NCBI RefSeq assembly: GCF_024756235.1
Contig: NZ_JANUGY010000006.1
Location: forward strand, 62,001-126,000
Length of the DNA: 64,000 nt
Reading direction: 5' to 3'
Source: Massilia kyonggiensis
GTDB lineage: Bacteria; Pseudomonadota; Gammaproteobacteria; Burkholderiales; Burkholderiaceae_D
Of this stretch, positions 18,062 through 26,664 are shown one piece after another. The notes under the pieces were generated by a model. That model was not told the origin of the DNA. It was given only the letters and a program-made list of their open reading frames with translations, and made no database searches. Position 1 is the stretch's first letter; each line of letters opens with the position of its first letter. Made by a program: the position numbers and the translations under genes.

Positions 18062-18817
18062 CTACGCCGGGCGCCCCGCGCAAACGGGGCAGCACGGATT
18101 GCGCGCCACGCCGATCTCCGTCCACTCCATGGCGCGCGCATCCAGCATCTGCAGCCGGCCTGCCAGCGAACGGCCGCTTTGGGCCAGCAGCTTCAACGCC
18201 TCGGCCGCCTGCATGGCGCCGATGATGCCGACCAGCGGCGCGAACACGCCCATCGTGCTGCACGCCACTTCCTCGAACTTGCCATCCTCCGGGAACAGGC
18301 AGGCATAGCAGGGCGAAGCGGGGTCGCGCACATCGAACACCGAGATCTGCCCGTCGAAACGGATCGCGGCGCCCGCGACGAGCGGGACGCCGGCGGCCAC
18401 GCAGGCGCGGTTGACGGCATGGCGGGTGGCGAAGTTGTCGCTGCAGTCGAGTACGACATCGGAATCGCGCACGAGTTCCCCTAAACGTGCAGCATCGGCG
18501 CGTTCACGCAAGGCGACGACCTCGACCTCGGGATTGATCTGGTGCAGGGCGTCGCGTCCAGACTCGACCTTGGGCTGGCCCACACGGGCCGTCGTGTGCA
18601 TCACCTGGCGCTGCAGGTTCGTCAGGTCGACGGTGTCGTCGTCGACGAGCGTCAGGCGGCCCACGCCGCCCGCGGCGAGATACAGCGCGGCCGGCGAGCC
18701 GAGGCCCCCGGCGCCGATCACGAGCACGCGCGCGGCCAGGAGGCGCTCCTGGCCTTCGATGCCGATTTCGTCGAGCAGGATATGGCGCGAATAGCGGAGC
18801 AGTTGCTGGTCGTTCAT
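18062..18817 (-). CDS. moeB: MoeB/ThiF-type sulfur-carrier adenylyltransferase
   Basis: A 251-residue E1-like enzyme of the HesA/MoeB/ThiF family, which adenylates the C-terminal glycine of a ubiquitin-like sulfur carrier such as MoaD or ThiS. The ATP-binding motif GAGGLGSP is at about residues 37-44, and DDDTVDLTNLQRQ follows at about 59-71. A zinc site is suggested by CYAC in the middle and CCPVC near the C-terminus. It starts inside the ctpA stop codon (ATGA overlap). MoeB and ThiF cannot be told apart from the sequence alone; MoeB is favoured by genome context in related bacteria. Confidence 0.9.
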   Translation of the reverse strand: MNDQQLLRYSRHILLDEIGIEGQERLLAARVLVIGAGGLGSPAALYLAAGGVGRLTLVDDDTVDLTNLQRQVMHTTARVGQPKVESGRDALHQINPEVEVVALRERADAARLGELVRDSDVVLDCSDNFATRHAVNRACVAAGVPLVAGAAIRFDGQISVFDVRDPASPCYACLFPEDGKFEEVACSTMGVFAPLVGIIGAMQAAEALKLLAQSGRSLAGRLQMLDARAMEWTEIGVARNPCCPVCAGRPA

Positions 18818-20304
18818 CGCTTCGGCGCAGCCGGCTTGGCGCCGTCCTTGAGTTCGGCCGGTTTCGGCTCCTGTCCCGGCAGGCTGGCCGGCGCCGGCTT
18901 GTCCTCGTCCGGATCGGCCTTGGCGAGCTGCACTTTCAAACCCTTGAAGTGATTCAGGGCCTGCGCGAGCTGGAAATCGTCCTTGCCGCCGAACTCGACC
19001 GGCTTGGCATTCTTCAGCGCGGCCATGGTGAACTGCTCTTCCTCGAGCTCGTCGCGGCGTTTCGCGTTCGCGCTCTTGCCGGCCGCCTCGTTCGCCAGGT
19101 GGTGGTCCAGGTCGGCTTCGCGCACGCGCACGGCGTTCAGGCCGTCGCCCTCCGGCGTCTCGTCGACCTTCAGGTCCGGCACGATGCCCAGCGCCTGGAT
19201 CGAGCGGCCCTTGGGCGTGTAGTAGCGCGCGATCGTCAGCTTGACGGCCGTGTCCGGCGACAGCTGGCGCAGGTCCTGCACGGAGCCCTTGCCGAACGTC
19301 TGGCTGCCCATCACGATGGCGCGCTTGTAATCCTGCAGCGCGCCCGCGACGATTTCCGACGCGGACGCCGAGCCCGTGTTGACCAGCACGACCATCGGCA
19401 CGGTCTTCAGCGCGGCCGGCAATTTCGCCAGCGGATCGGCGCCCGGCTTGACGGCATAGAACTCGCGCCGGCCGTAGTAGGTGACGTTCGACGTGGGCAT
19501 CTGGCCCTTGGTCGAGACGATCACGTCGTTGGCCGGCAGGAACGCGGCGGTCACGCCGATCGCGCCCTGCAGCAGGCCGCCCGGGTCGTTGCGCAGGTCG
19601 AGCACGAGACCCTTGATGTTCGGGTTGCGGGCGTACAGGTCCTTCAGCTTGTCCGCGACCTCGTCGACGGTCTCTTCCTGGAACTGGTTGATGCGCAGCC
19701 ACGCATAGCCGGGCTCGATCATCTTCGCCTTGACGCTGACCACCTTGATTTCTTCGCGCTCGACCGGCACGACCCAGGGCGCGTCGGCGCCGCGGCGGGC
19801 GATGGTCAGCATCACCTTGCTGTGCGGCTCGCCGCGCATGCGCTTGATGGCGTCGTCCAGCGACAGGCCCTTGACGGGCACGTTGTCGATGCGGGTGATC
19901 AGGTCGCCGGCCTTGATGCCGGCGCGGTAGGCGGGCGACTCCTCGATGGGCGAGACGATCTTGACGTAGCCGTCTTCCATCGCGACCTCGATGCCGAGGC
20001 CGACGAAGCGGCCCTGCACCTCTTCGCGCATCTCGGCGAAATCCTTCTGGTCCAGGTAGACGGAATGCGGATCGAGCGAACTCACCATGCCGGCGATGGC
20101 GTCCGACAGCAGCTTCTTGTCGTCGACCTTCTCGACGTAATCGCTCTTGATGAGGGCATACACGTCGGCCAGCTGGCGCAGCTCGTCCAGCGGCAGGGGC
20201 GCATCGCCGCCTTTTTGCGCCAGCGCCGAGTACTGGACCGAGGCGGCCACCCCGGCCACCATGCCGAGGCCGATCAGACCGAGGTTCTTGAGTTTCTTGC
20301 CCAT
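18814..20304 (-). CDS. ctpA: C-terminal processing protease CtpA/Prc family (S41)
   Basis: A 496-residue periplasmic serine protease. It has an N-terminal signal or anchor helix (about residues 9-29), a PDZ domain (about 85-165) and an S41 peptidase domain. The Ser/Lys dyad is inferred as S314 (in GSASASEI) and K339 (in TFGKGSVQ), 25 residues apart as in E. coli Prc. A Lys/Ala/Pro-rich tail ends the protein. In betaproteobacteria this gene commonly follows envC and probably acts on cell-wall hydrolase regulators. The start has ATG at 20304; longer frames lack a signal peptide. Confidence 0.94.
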   Translation of the reverse strand: MGKKLKNLGLIGLGMVAGVAASVQYSALAQKGGDAPLPLDELRQLADVYALIKSDYVEKVDDKKLLSDAIAGMVSSLDPHSVYLDQKDFAEMREEVQGRFVGLGIEVAMEDGYVKIVSPIEESPAYRAGIKAGDLITRIDNVPVKGLSLDDAIKRMRGEPHSKVMLTIARRGADAPWVVPVEREEIKVVSVKAKMIEPGYAWLRINQFQEETVDEVADKLKDLYARNPNIKGLVLDLRNDPGGLLQGAIGVTAAFLPANDVIVSTKGQMPTSNVTYYGRREFYAVKPGADPLAKLPAALKTVPMVVLVNTGSASASEIVAGALQDYKRAIVMGSQTFGKGSVQDLRQLSPDTAVKLTIARYYTPKGRSIQALGIVPDLKVDETPEGDGLNAVRVREADLDHHLANEAAGKSANAKRRDELEEEQFTMAALKNAKPVEFGGKDDFQLAQALNHFKGLKVQLAKADPDEDKPAPASLPGQEPKPAELKDGAKPAAPKR

Positions 20305-20332
20305 GCTGTTCCCTGGATTGTGCTTCCGGAAA

Positions 20333-21811
20333 TTAGAACCTGACCCAACTCGACGGATCGAACGCTTTTCCCAGATGCCTGAGCTCGAAGTATAGCCCCG
20401 ATTCCTCGTTACCGCCGGTATTGCCGGCACTGGCGATGACGTCGCCAGGCTTGACGGCGTCGCCGGCCTGTTTCACCAGGGTCTGGTTGTTCCCGTAGAT
20501 CGACAGGTACTCGCCGCCGTGGTTGATGATGATCAGGTTGCCGTAGCCGCGCATCCAGTTGGCGAACACGACACGCCCCGCCGCGATGGCGCGCACGTCG
20601 GTCCCTTCGGGCGCCTTGATGAACATGCCGCGCCACGTCGGACCGTCGCCGCGCTTGGCGCCGAAGCGGGCTGCGATCTTGCCGGAGATCGGTGCCGGCA
20701 GGCGGCCGCGCAGGCTTTCGAACGCGCCGCTCGGCAGGTCGGCGGCCAGCGCGGTGTCGGCCGTGCGCTGCGGTGCTTCCGGTTTCGGTGCCGGCTCCTC
20801 GGCCACCCGCGTCTCTTCCGGCTCCGGCTTCGGCGGCGGCAACGGTTTCACGGGCTTGCCCGTCTTGGCGGCTTCCTTCGCCGCTTCGCGTGCGAGACGT
20901 TCGCGTTCTTCGCGCTGCGCCTTGGCACGCGCCAGCGCACGCTCGCGGGCTTCGGCGGCCGCTTTCGCGCGCGCGGCGGCCAGTTCCTGCTGCCGCTTGC
21001 GCTCGGCCGCGGCCGCGATTTCCTGTTCGCGGATCAGGCGCGTCAGGCGATCGACGAGGCCGCTCATGCGCTGTTCGTCCTGCTCCAGGCGGCTCGCCTG
21101 CTTGCGCTGGTCCGTCAGCTTGCTCGACAGGTTCGCCAGCAGGGCCGCCCGTTTCGCCTTTTCCTTTTCGAGCAGTGCCTTTTGCGACTTCTGCTCTTGT
21201 GCAATTTCTTCCAGCTCGTCCTTGGCGTTCTGGGTCTCGGCGTGGTTCGCCTCGACGGCTGCCAGGTTCTCGCGCAGGGAATTCAGCAATTTCGCTTGCG
21301 CCTGCGACACGTAGGCCATCATCTGCAGGTCGCGGTTGATCCGGTTCGGATTGTCACCGGACAGCAGCAGCTTGATGCGGTCCTCGTTGCCGGCAACATA
21401 ATGCTCGCGCAACAGTTTGGCCAGCTGGCGCTTCTGGGCCGCGATGGTGTCGCCCAGTCTCGCCTCTTCGGTCGCGAGATCCTTCAGCCTGGTGTTGGTG
21501 GCGGCCTGCTCGTCCGCGAGTTCGCGCAGCGAGCGGTTGGCGTCGGAAATCTTTTCTTCCGACTCGGCCAGCTCGTCGGCCGCGTCTTCCTTTTCGCTCT
21601 CGGTGCGGCTGATGTCCTTCTTGAGCGCATTGAGCTTTTGCTGGATACCGGCGCGCGCCGCCTCGGCGGCGGCCTTCTCCTTGCTGCGCGTGGTCTGGCG
21701 CGGCGCCGCCTGCACGCTGCCGATGGCGAACGCGCAGGCCAGCAGGCCGCATACCAGCTTGCCGCGGGCGGACAGGCCCGCGGACGTCGACTTCACGAAG
21801 GAAAAACGCAA
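20333..21811 (-). CDS. envC: EnvC-type murein hydrolase activator
   Basis: A 492-residue periplasmic protein that activates AmiA/AmiB amidases at the division septum. It has a signal peptide (about residues 15-36), long coiled coils (about 45-270), a Glu/Pro/Lys-rich linker (about 300-350) and a C-terminal LytM/M23 fold (about 385-492). The zinc ligands of active M23 peptidases are missing: the HxH position reads YFELRH and the first His motif is absent. This matches the catalytically dead LytM domain of EnvC. It lies between gpmA (3 bases upstream) and ctpA, a conserved arrangement. Confidence 0.92.
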   Translation of the reverse strand: MRFSFVKSTSAGLSARGKLVCGLLACAFAIGSVQAAPRQTTRSKEKAAAEAARAGIQQKLNALKKDISRTESEKEDAADELAESEEKISDANRSLRELADEQAATNTRLKDLATEEARLGDTIAAQKRQLAKLLREHYVAGNEDRIKLLLSGDNPNRINRDLQMMAYVSQAQAKLLNSLRENLAAVEANHAETQNAKDELEEIAQEQKSQKALLEKEKAKRAALLANLSSKLTDQRKQASRLEQDEQRMSGLVDRLTRLIREQEIAAAAERKRQQELAAARAKAAAEARERALARAKAQREERERLAREAAKEAAKTGKPVKPLPPPKPEPEETRVAEEPAPKPEAPQRTADTALAADLPSGAFESLRGRLPAPISGKIAARFGAKRGDGPTWRGMFIKAPEGTDVRAIAAGRVVFANWMRGYGNLIIINHGGEYLSIYGNNQTLVKQAGDAVKPGDVIASAGNTGGNEESGLYFELRHLGKAFDPSSWVRF

Positions 21812-21814
21812 GAC

Positions 21815-22561
21815 TTACTTCGCCTTCCCTTGGTTGGCCACGGCGGCCATGGCGGCCGCGATCGCCTCCTGGTCGCCCAGGTAGTAATGGCGGATCGGCT
21901 TCAGGTCGGCGTCCAGTTCATACACGAGCGGGGTGCCGTTCGGGATGTTCAGGCCGACGATGTCGCTGTCGCTGATGTTGTCCAGCATCTTGATCACGGC
22001 GCGCAGGCTGTTGCCGTGGGCCGAGATCAGGATCTGCTTGCCGGCGCGGATGGCCGGGGCGATTTCCTCGTCCCAGGCCGGCATCACGCGGGCGACGGTG
22101 TCCTTCAGGCATTCCGTCAGCGGGATCTGGGCCTTGTCGAGGCCGGCGTAGCGCGGGTCGCTGAACGACGTGCGCGGATCGTTTTCTTCCAGCGCCGGCG
22201 GCGGCGTGTCGTAGCTGCGGCGCCATACGAGCACCTGCTCGTCGCCGAACTTGGCGGCGGTCTCGCCCTTGTCCAGGCCCTGCAGTGCGCCGTAGTGACG
22301 CTCGTTCAGGCGCCAGTCGTTCTTGACCGGCAGCCACATCATGTCCATCTCGTCCATGGCCAGCCACAGGGTGCGGATCGCACGTTTCAGGACCGAGGTA
22401 TAGGCCAGGTCGAAGGTGAAGCCGGCTTCCTTCAGCAGGCGGCCGGCCAGCTTGGCTTCCTTGATGCCCTTCTCGGTCAGGTCGACATCGGTCCAGCCGG
22501 TGAAACGGTTCTCGAGGTTCCAGGTGGACTCGCCGTGGCGCATGAATACGATTTTGTACAT
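21815..22561 (-). CDS. gpmA: 2,3-bisphosphoglycerate-dependent phosphoglycerate mutase
   Basis: A 248-residue glycolytic and gluconeogenic enzyme that interconverts 3- and 2-phosphoglycerate. The phospho-histidine motif MRHGES (H9) is at the N-terminus and a second catalytic His is in SAHGNSLR (about residue 183). Length and sequence are typical of dPGM. It leads the gpmA-envC-ctpA-moeB transcription unit and is divergent from the rhodanese-secB cluster across an 88-base gap. Confidence 0.97.
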   Translation of the reverse strand: MYKIVFMRHGESTWNLENRFTGWTDVDLTEKGIKEAKLAGRLLKEAGFTFDLAYTSVLKRAIRTLWLAMDEMDMMWLPVKNDWRLNERHYGALQGLDKGETAAKFGDEQVLVWRRSYDTPPPALEENDPRTSFSDPRYAGLDKAQIPLTECLKDTVARVMPAWDEEIAPAIRAGKQILISAHGNSLRAVIKMLDNISDSDIVGLNIPNGTPLVYELDADLKPIRHYYLGDQEAIAAAMAAVANQGKAK

Positions 22562-22649
22562 AGGTGCTTTATAGAAAAAAGTGAGCAGGAAATACCGATC
22601 CGACTTCTATTTTATAATGCGATGATTCAGTTCAACCAACGGAACCTTC

Positions 22650-23054
22650 GTGAATTTCATCATCGACCATCTCATCACTGTTGCGATCGCTGTCCTGTCG
22701 GGGGGCGCCCTGCTGTGGTTGTCGCTCGCGCCGCGTGGCCGCGTGGCCTCGCCGCTGCAGGCCACCCAGATGATCAACCGGGGTAAATCCACCGCCGTGA
22801 TCGATGTGCGCAGCGCCGAAGCATTTGCCGCGGGGCACCTGCGCGACGCGAAACACATTCCGCTGGCAGACTTGGGCAATCGCATCGGCGAGCTGGACAA
22901 GTCGAAAATCAAGACCGTCATTATCGTCGACCAGGACGGCAAACACGCCGATAAAGCAGCGCGCCTGTTGAAAGCGGCAGGGTTCGAAGATATCTATGGC
23001 CTGGAAGGCGGTATCGCGGCCTGGACGGCTGCCGGCCTGCCCCTGATCAAATAA
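22650..23054 (+). CDS. Membrane-anchored rhodanese-like protein lacking the catalytic cysteine
   Basis: A 134-residue protein with an N-terminal membrane helix (about residues 6-26) and one rhodanese-like domain (about 35-134, starting with VIDVRSAEAFAAGHLRDA). At the active-site loop, where a sulfurtransferase has C-x-x-G-x-R, it reads VDQDGKHA, with no cysteine; the domain is probably a binding module, not an enzyme. It starts with GTG. It is the first gene of a unit with grxC and secB, similar to the yibN-grxC-secB-gpsA order of gammaproteobacteria. A TATAAT box lies at 22613-22618. Confidence 0.9.
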   Translation: MNFIIDHLITVAIAVLSGGALLWLSLAPRGRVASPLQATQMINRGKSTAVIDVRSAEAFAAGHLRDAKHIPLADLGNRIGELDKSKIKTVIIVDQDGKHADKAARLLKAAGFEDIYGLEGGIAAWTAAGLPLIK

Positions 23055-23070
23055 TTTGAAAGGAAATGCC

Positions 23071-23340
23071 ATGACAGCCCATGTTGTCCTCTATCACACC
23101 GCAAGCTGCCCCTATTGCGTGCGCGCCGAGCGCCTGCTGGAAGCGAAGGGCGTGACCGACATCGAACGCATCCGCGTCGATCTCGATCCGGAACAGCGCG
23201 CCATCATGATGCAGCGCACCGGCCGCCGTACGGTACCGCAGATCTACGTGGGCGACACCCACGTGGGCGGTTTCGACGACCTGTACGCGCTCGACCAGGC
23301 GGGCCGCCTGGACCCGCTGCTGAAGGGCGGAGCAGCCTGA
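23071..23340 (+). CDS. grxC: Glutaredoxin 3 (GrxC)
   Basis: An 89-residue dithiol glutaredoxin with the active site CPYC (about residues 12-15) and the cis-proline motif TVPQIYV followed by HVGGFDD, which binds glutathione. It reduces disulfides in cytoplasmic proteins using glutathione. The ATG at 23071 follows AAAGGAAA; the in-frame TTG at 23056 is less likely. It starts 16 bases after the rhodanese-like gene. Confidence 0.96.
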   Translation: MTAHVVLYHTASCPYCVRAERLLEAKGVTDIERIRVDLDPEQRAIMMQRTGRRTVPQIYVGDTHVGGFDDLYALDQAGRLDPLLKGGAA

Positions 23341-23373
23341 TCGGTGCTGGCTGCGCAGGGCCGCCGGCAAACT

Positions 23374-23457
23374 ATTGAAACCGAATTGGTTTTGATACAA
23401 TTGCCGGCGCCTTGACAAGTCAAGCACCTCGAATGGCAGGATGTTGCCATTCTTTTT
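23374..23457 (+). promoter_or_regulatory. secB leader: possible promoter followed by a terminator-like hairpin
   Basis: Between grxC and secB, a possible promoter (TTGAAA at 23375 and TACAAT at 23396-23401, spacer short at 15) precedes a perfect 8-bp hairpin GAATGGCA-6-TGCCATTC at 23431-23452 followed by five T residues (to 23457). The hairpin ends 22 bases before the secB ATG. It could terminate grxC transcripts or attenuate secB. The hairpin is clear; its function is inferred. Confidence 0.5.
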
Positions 23458-23479
23458 AAAAATTACACGAAAGCGTTCC

Positions 23480-23953
23480 ATGGCTGACGAAAACCTGCAA
23501 CCCGTATTCCAAATCCAGCGTATCTACCTGAAAGATCTGTCGCTGGAACAACCGAATTCCCCGGCGATCTTCCTGGAGCAGGAAGCCCCGACCATCGAGG
23601 TCTCGCTGGACGTCGGCGCCGAAGGCATTGCCGATGGCATCTACGAATCGACCGTCACCATCACCGTGACCGCCAAGGTCAAGGACAAAGTCGCCTTCCT
23701 GGCCGAAGGCAAGCAGGCAGGTATCTTCGAAGCCCGTAACATCCCGGCCGAGCAGATGGACCCGCTGCTGGGCATCGGTTGCCCGAACATCATCTACCCG
23801 TACCTGCGTGCGAACATCGCCGACGTGATCACCCGTGCCGGTTTCCCGCCGGTCCACCTGGCCGAGATCAACTTCGAAGTGTTCTACCAGCAGCGCCGCC
23901 AGGCGCTGGCAGAGCAGGCTGCCGCTGCAGGCACGCCGGCTGGCAACCAGTAA
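23480..23953 (+). CDS. secB: Protein-export chaperone SecB
   Basis: A 157-residue tetrameric chaperone that holds pre-secretory proteins unfolded and hands them to SecA. Family features include [12 protein letters not shown] near the N-terminus, the [18 protein letters not shown] region (about residues 105-122) and the [12 protein letters not shown] segment. It will supply Sec substrates, including those later exported by the T2SS. An in-frame upstream start at 23441 lies inside the hairpin and is rejected. Confidence 0.97.
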   Translation: MADENLQPVFQIQRIYLKDLSLEQPNSPAIFLEQEAPTIEVSLDVGAEGIADGIYESTVTITVTAKVKDKVAFLAEGKQAGIFEARNIPAEQMDPLLGIGCPNIIYPYLRANIADVITRAGFPPVHLAEINFEVFYQQRRQALAEQAAAAGTPAGNQ

Positions 23954-24054
23954 TATCCCGGGCGTCCCGCTTCACCCGTCCCGGGCGGGGCCGGACGCCT
24001 TGTTTCTTTGACGCGCACGCCGACGTACGGCATGCAGCGTCTTCAAAGGCTCAC

Positions 24055-24510
24055 ATGCGCCCCATCCGCTTCCGCCATCGACTCATCGCAGGCAGCTTGC
24101 TGCTGCTGGCATCGTGCGCGGCCGCCGCATTCGATTTCAAGACGGTCGGCGCGCATGCCGCGATCCTGTACGATGCCCCGTCCACTCGCAGCGGCAAGCT
24201 GTACGTCGCCCCCACCGGCATGCCGGTCGAGGTCGTCCTCAGCTATGGCGACTGGGTCAAGGTAAGAGACGCCACCGGCGACATGGCCTGGACCGAAGCG
24301 AAGAACCTGTCGGCACGGCGCAACGTCATCGTGCGTGTCGCATCCGCCAGGGTACGTTCGGCACCCGACGACAATGCACCCGTCGTGATGACGGCCGAAA
24401 AGAACGTCCTGCTCGAGCTCGTCGATCCGGAAGCCGGCACCTGGGTACGCGTACGCCACCGCGACGGCACCAGCGGCTACGTCAAGGCGTCCGACGTCTG
24501 GGGCATCTAG
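24055..24510 (+). CDS. Exported tandem SH3-domain protein
   Basis: A 151-residue protein with a signal sequence (about residues 8-25; LASC could be a lipobox) and two bacterial SH3 domains, at about 30-85 and 90-150. The second has the typical [12 protein letters not shown] and [21 protein letters not shown] pattern. Bacterial SH3 domains usually bind peptidoglycan. It lies between secB and gpsA, with gpsA starting 17 bases after its stop. Function is unknown; exported and probably cell-wall-associated. Confidence 0.85.
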   Translation: MRPIRFRHRLIAGSLLLLASCAAAAFDFKTVGAHAAILYDAPSTRSGKLYVAPTGMPVEVVLSYGDWVKVRDATGDMAWTEAKNLSARRNVIVRVASARVRSAPDDNAPVVMTAEKNVLLELVDPEAGTWVRVRHRDGTSGYVKASDVWGI

Positions 24511-24527
24511 CTCGTCTTTCCATACCC

Positions 24528-25556
24528 ATGCACGAACCGAAACCACCCCAAAAGATCACCGTCCTCGGTGCCGGCGCCTGGGGCACGGCCGTGGCGATCG
24601 CGCTCGCCGCGCGCCACGACGTCCTGCTGTGGGGACGCAATCCCGCGCAGATGGCGCAAGCTGCCGGCGCGCGAGAGAACACCGAATACCTGCCCGGCTT
24701 TCCGTTCCCGGACGGCCTGGACGTCACGGCCGACTTCGATGCTGCCGTCGCGCATGTCGTGGTCAACGCCGGCGAGGCGCCGCTGCTGATCGCGGCCTGC
24801 CCGGTCGCCGGCCTGCGCCCCCTGCTGCAGCAACTGAAGGGCCGTGCCATCCCGAACATCGTCTGGCTGTGCAAGGGTTTCGAATACGAGACCGGCCTGC
24901 TGCCGCACCAGGTCGTGCGCGAGGTGCTGGGCGATGCCGTACCGGCCGCCGCGCTGTCCGGCCCGTCGTTCGCCCAGGAAGTGGCACGCGGCCTGCCGTG
25001 CGCGCTGACGGTCGCATCGACCGACAAGGCGCTGCGCGACCGCGTCGTCGCACTCGTCCATGGCGGCAATATGCGCGTCTACTCCTGCGATGACATGGTC
25101 GGCGTGGAAGTGGGCGGCGCCGTCAAGAACATCCTCGCCATCGCCACCGGCACGGCCGACGGCCTCGGCCTCGGCCTGAATGCGCGCGCCGCGCTCATCA
25201 CGCGCGGCCTCGCGGAAATCACCCGCCTCGGCACGGCGCTGGGCGGCCAGGCGGGCACCTTCATGGGCCTGACGGGGATGGGCGACCTGATCCTGACCTG
25301 CACGGGCGATCTGTCGCGCAACCGCCGCGTGGGCCTGGCGCTGGCCCAGGGCAAGCCGCTCGACACGATCGTCCGGGAACTCGGCCACGTGGCCGAAGGC
25401 GTGCCCTGCGCCAAGGCCGTGCGCGAGCTGGCGGCCAGGCTGGGCGTCGACATGCCTATCACCAATGCGGTGGCCGGCGTGCTGTTCGATGGCGATTCCG
25501 CCAGCGACATGGTGACCAGGCTGCTGGCGCGGGATCCGCGCGACGAGTTGGCCTAG
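24528..25556 (+). CDS. gpsA: Glycerol-3-phosphate dehydrogenase [NAD(P)+]
   Basis: A 342-residue enzyme that reduces dihydroxyacetone phosphate to sn-glycerol-3-phosphate, the backbone precursor of phospholipids. The N-terminal dinucleotide-binding motif is [10 protein letters not shown] (about residues 14-23). SGPSFAQEV is at about 144-152, and the catalytic lysine region [12 protein letters not shown] at about 199-210. The secB-gpsA association is conserved in proteobacteria. It converges with the downstream cupin gene, 21 bases apart, with no clear terminator. Confidence 0.96.
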   Translation: MHEPKPPQKITVLGAGAWGTAVAIALAARHDVLLWGRNPAQMAQAAGARENTEYLPGFPFPDGLDVTADFDAAVAHVVVNAGEAPLLIAACPVAGLRPLLQQLKGRAIPNIVWLCKGFEYETGLLPHQVVREVLGDAVPAAALSGPSFAQEVARGLPCALTVASTDKALRDRVVALVHGGNMRVYSCDDMVGVEVGGAVKNILAIATGTADGLGLGLNARAALITRGLAEITRLGTALGGQAGTFMGLTGMGDLILTCTGDLSRNRRVGLALAQGKPLDTIVRELGHVAEGVPCAKAVRELAARLGVDMPITNAVAGVLFDGDSASDMVTRLLARDPRDELA

Positions 25557-25577
25557 TCGCGGGATACCTGCGCTCGA

Positions 25578-25949
25578 TTACGGCGCGGGCGTGTTCCGCG
25601 TCGGCCCACCCGTGTTATCGCCCGGATGCAGCAGGATGGTCAGCAACGCGACCGCATCCTGGTTGGCCTGGACCGCATGCGGCTCGCCGCCGGCCAGATA
25701 AACCATTTCGTTCGGCCGCAGGATCGTCGTGCGGCCGTGGGCCTGGAATGCGATCTCGCCTTCCAGGCACAGCAAGGTCATCTCCCCTTCGACCCAGTGT
25801 TCCGGCAGCGGTTTTTCCTTCGGTATCACGAGCCGGATCAATTCCATGTGATCCGTCTTGATCAGTGCGATCGAGGTGAAATTCGCGATGTCGTCTTCGC
25901 CCCGCTGGAGTGCGATCCGCTCACCCGAGACTGCGTGGTGCAACGCCAT
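25578..25949 (-). CDS. Cytoplasmic cupin-domain protein
   Basis: A 123-residue single-domain cupin with no signal peptide. The motifs PLPEHWVEGEMTLLCLEGEI and GGEPHAVQA correspond to cupin motifs 1 and 2, with His and Glu residues in ligand-like positions. Small cupins of this type are widespread and of unknown substrate. It ends a minus-strand unit that starts with mscL. Family level only. Confidence 0.82.
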   Translation of the reverse strand: MALHHAVSGERIALQRGEDDIANFTSIALIKTDHMELIRLVIPKEKPLPEHWVEGEMTLLCLEGEIAFQAHGRTTILRPNEMVYLAGGEPHAVQANQDAVALLTILLHPGDNTGGPTRNTPAP

Positions 25950-25961
25950 GTGTGACTCCCT

Positions 25962-26648
25962 TTACTCTTCGAATGTCTGCGGCACCCCGCGCAGCCAGGT
26001 GACGAGCGCGGTGGCGTCCTTGAATCCCTGCGCGAGCTGCGGCACGAGCTTGTCCGGGGCGTTGATGTCCAGCTTCTCTTCCTTCCAGACGAAATAGCTC
26101 TTGAGCTTCAGGTATTCGACCAGCGGATGGTTCGGATCGAAGCCCTTCGGCGGGCGTTGCAGCTTGTCTTCCGGCTGCAGGTCGCCATACGCCTCGCGCA
26201 GATGTTTATTCTTCAACATTTTGGCGAAACCTGTCGCATCGTTGACGACGTGCTCGCGGATCGCCTTCAAACGCGCTGCCGGCGGCAGGTATTCGCCGGC
26301 GCCGTACAGCAGCGTACCGTCCGCTTCGATGTGGAAGTAATAAGTCGGCCCGCCCCCTTCGCTGGGCCGGCGCTTGTTGCCGGGCGCGATGCCGGCCGAA
26401 AAATGGGTTTTATACGGCGTCTTGTCGTGCGAAAAGCGCGTATCGCGCTGGAAGCGGAACATCGCCTTCTTCGGATCGCAGGCGACGACCTGCTTGTCGA
26501 ACCTGCCGATTTCCTTGATCAGTTCCGTCAGCACTTCCAGGAATTCGACCCGCAGGATGTCGTAGCGGGGCTTGTTCATGATGAACCACGGCCGGGTGTT
26601 GTTCTCTTTGAGTTCGGAAAGGAATTGCGTCAGGTCGCGCAGATGCAT
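25962..26648 (-). CDS. DUF2461 family protein
   Basis: A 228-residue protein matching the DUF2461 family of unknown function. Recognisable blocks are FLSELKENNTRPWFIMNKPRYD at the N-terminus, RFSHDKTPYKTHFSAGI (about residues 71-87) and the central GGPTYYFHIEADGTLLYGAG. No transmembrane segment is seen. It lies 16 bases downstream of the HtrA-like gene and 12 upstream of the cupin, so these are probably co-transcribed. Confidence 0.88.
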   Translation of the reverse strand: MHLRDLTQFLSELKENNTRPWFIMNKPRYDILRVEFLEVLTELIKEIGRFDKQVVACDPKKAMFRFQRDTRFSHDKTPYKTHFSAGIAPGNKRRPSEGGGPTYYFHIEADGTLLYGAGEYLPPAARLKAIREHVVNDATGFAKMLKNKHLREAYGDLQPEDKLQRPPKGFDPNHPLVEYLKLKSYFVWKEEKLDINAPDKLVPQLAQGFKDATALVTWLRGVPQTFEE

Positions 26649-26664
26649 AAAAAGTCCAAAGGAG

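Noticed and set aside
18062-19702. Fusion of moeB to an upstream 300-residue segment
   Set aside because: The longer frame reads through ctpA in another frame. A good ATG at 18817 overlaps the ctpA stop, and ctpA is clearly a separate gene.
20519-22786. 755-residue plus-strand open frame over envC and gpmA
   Set aside because: Antisense shadow of two well-supported genes.
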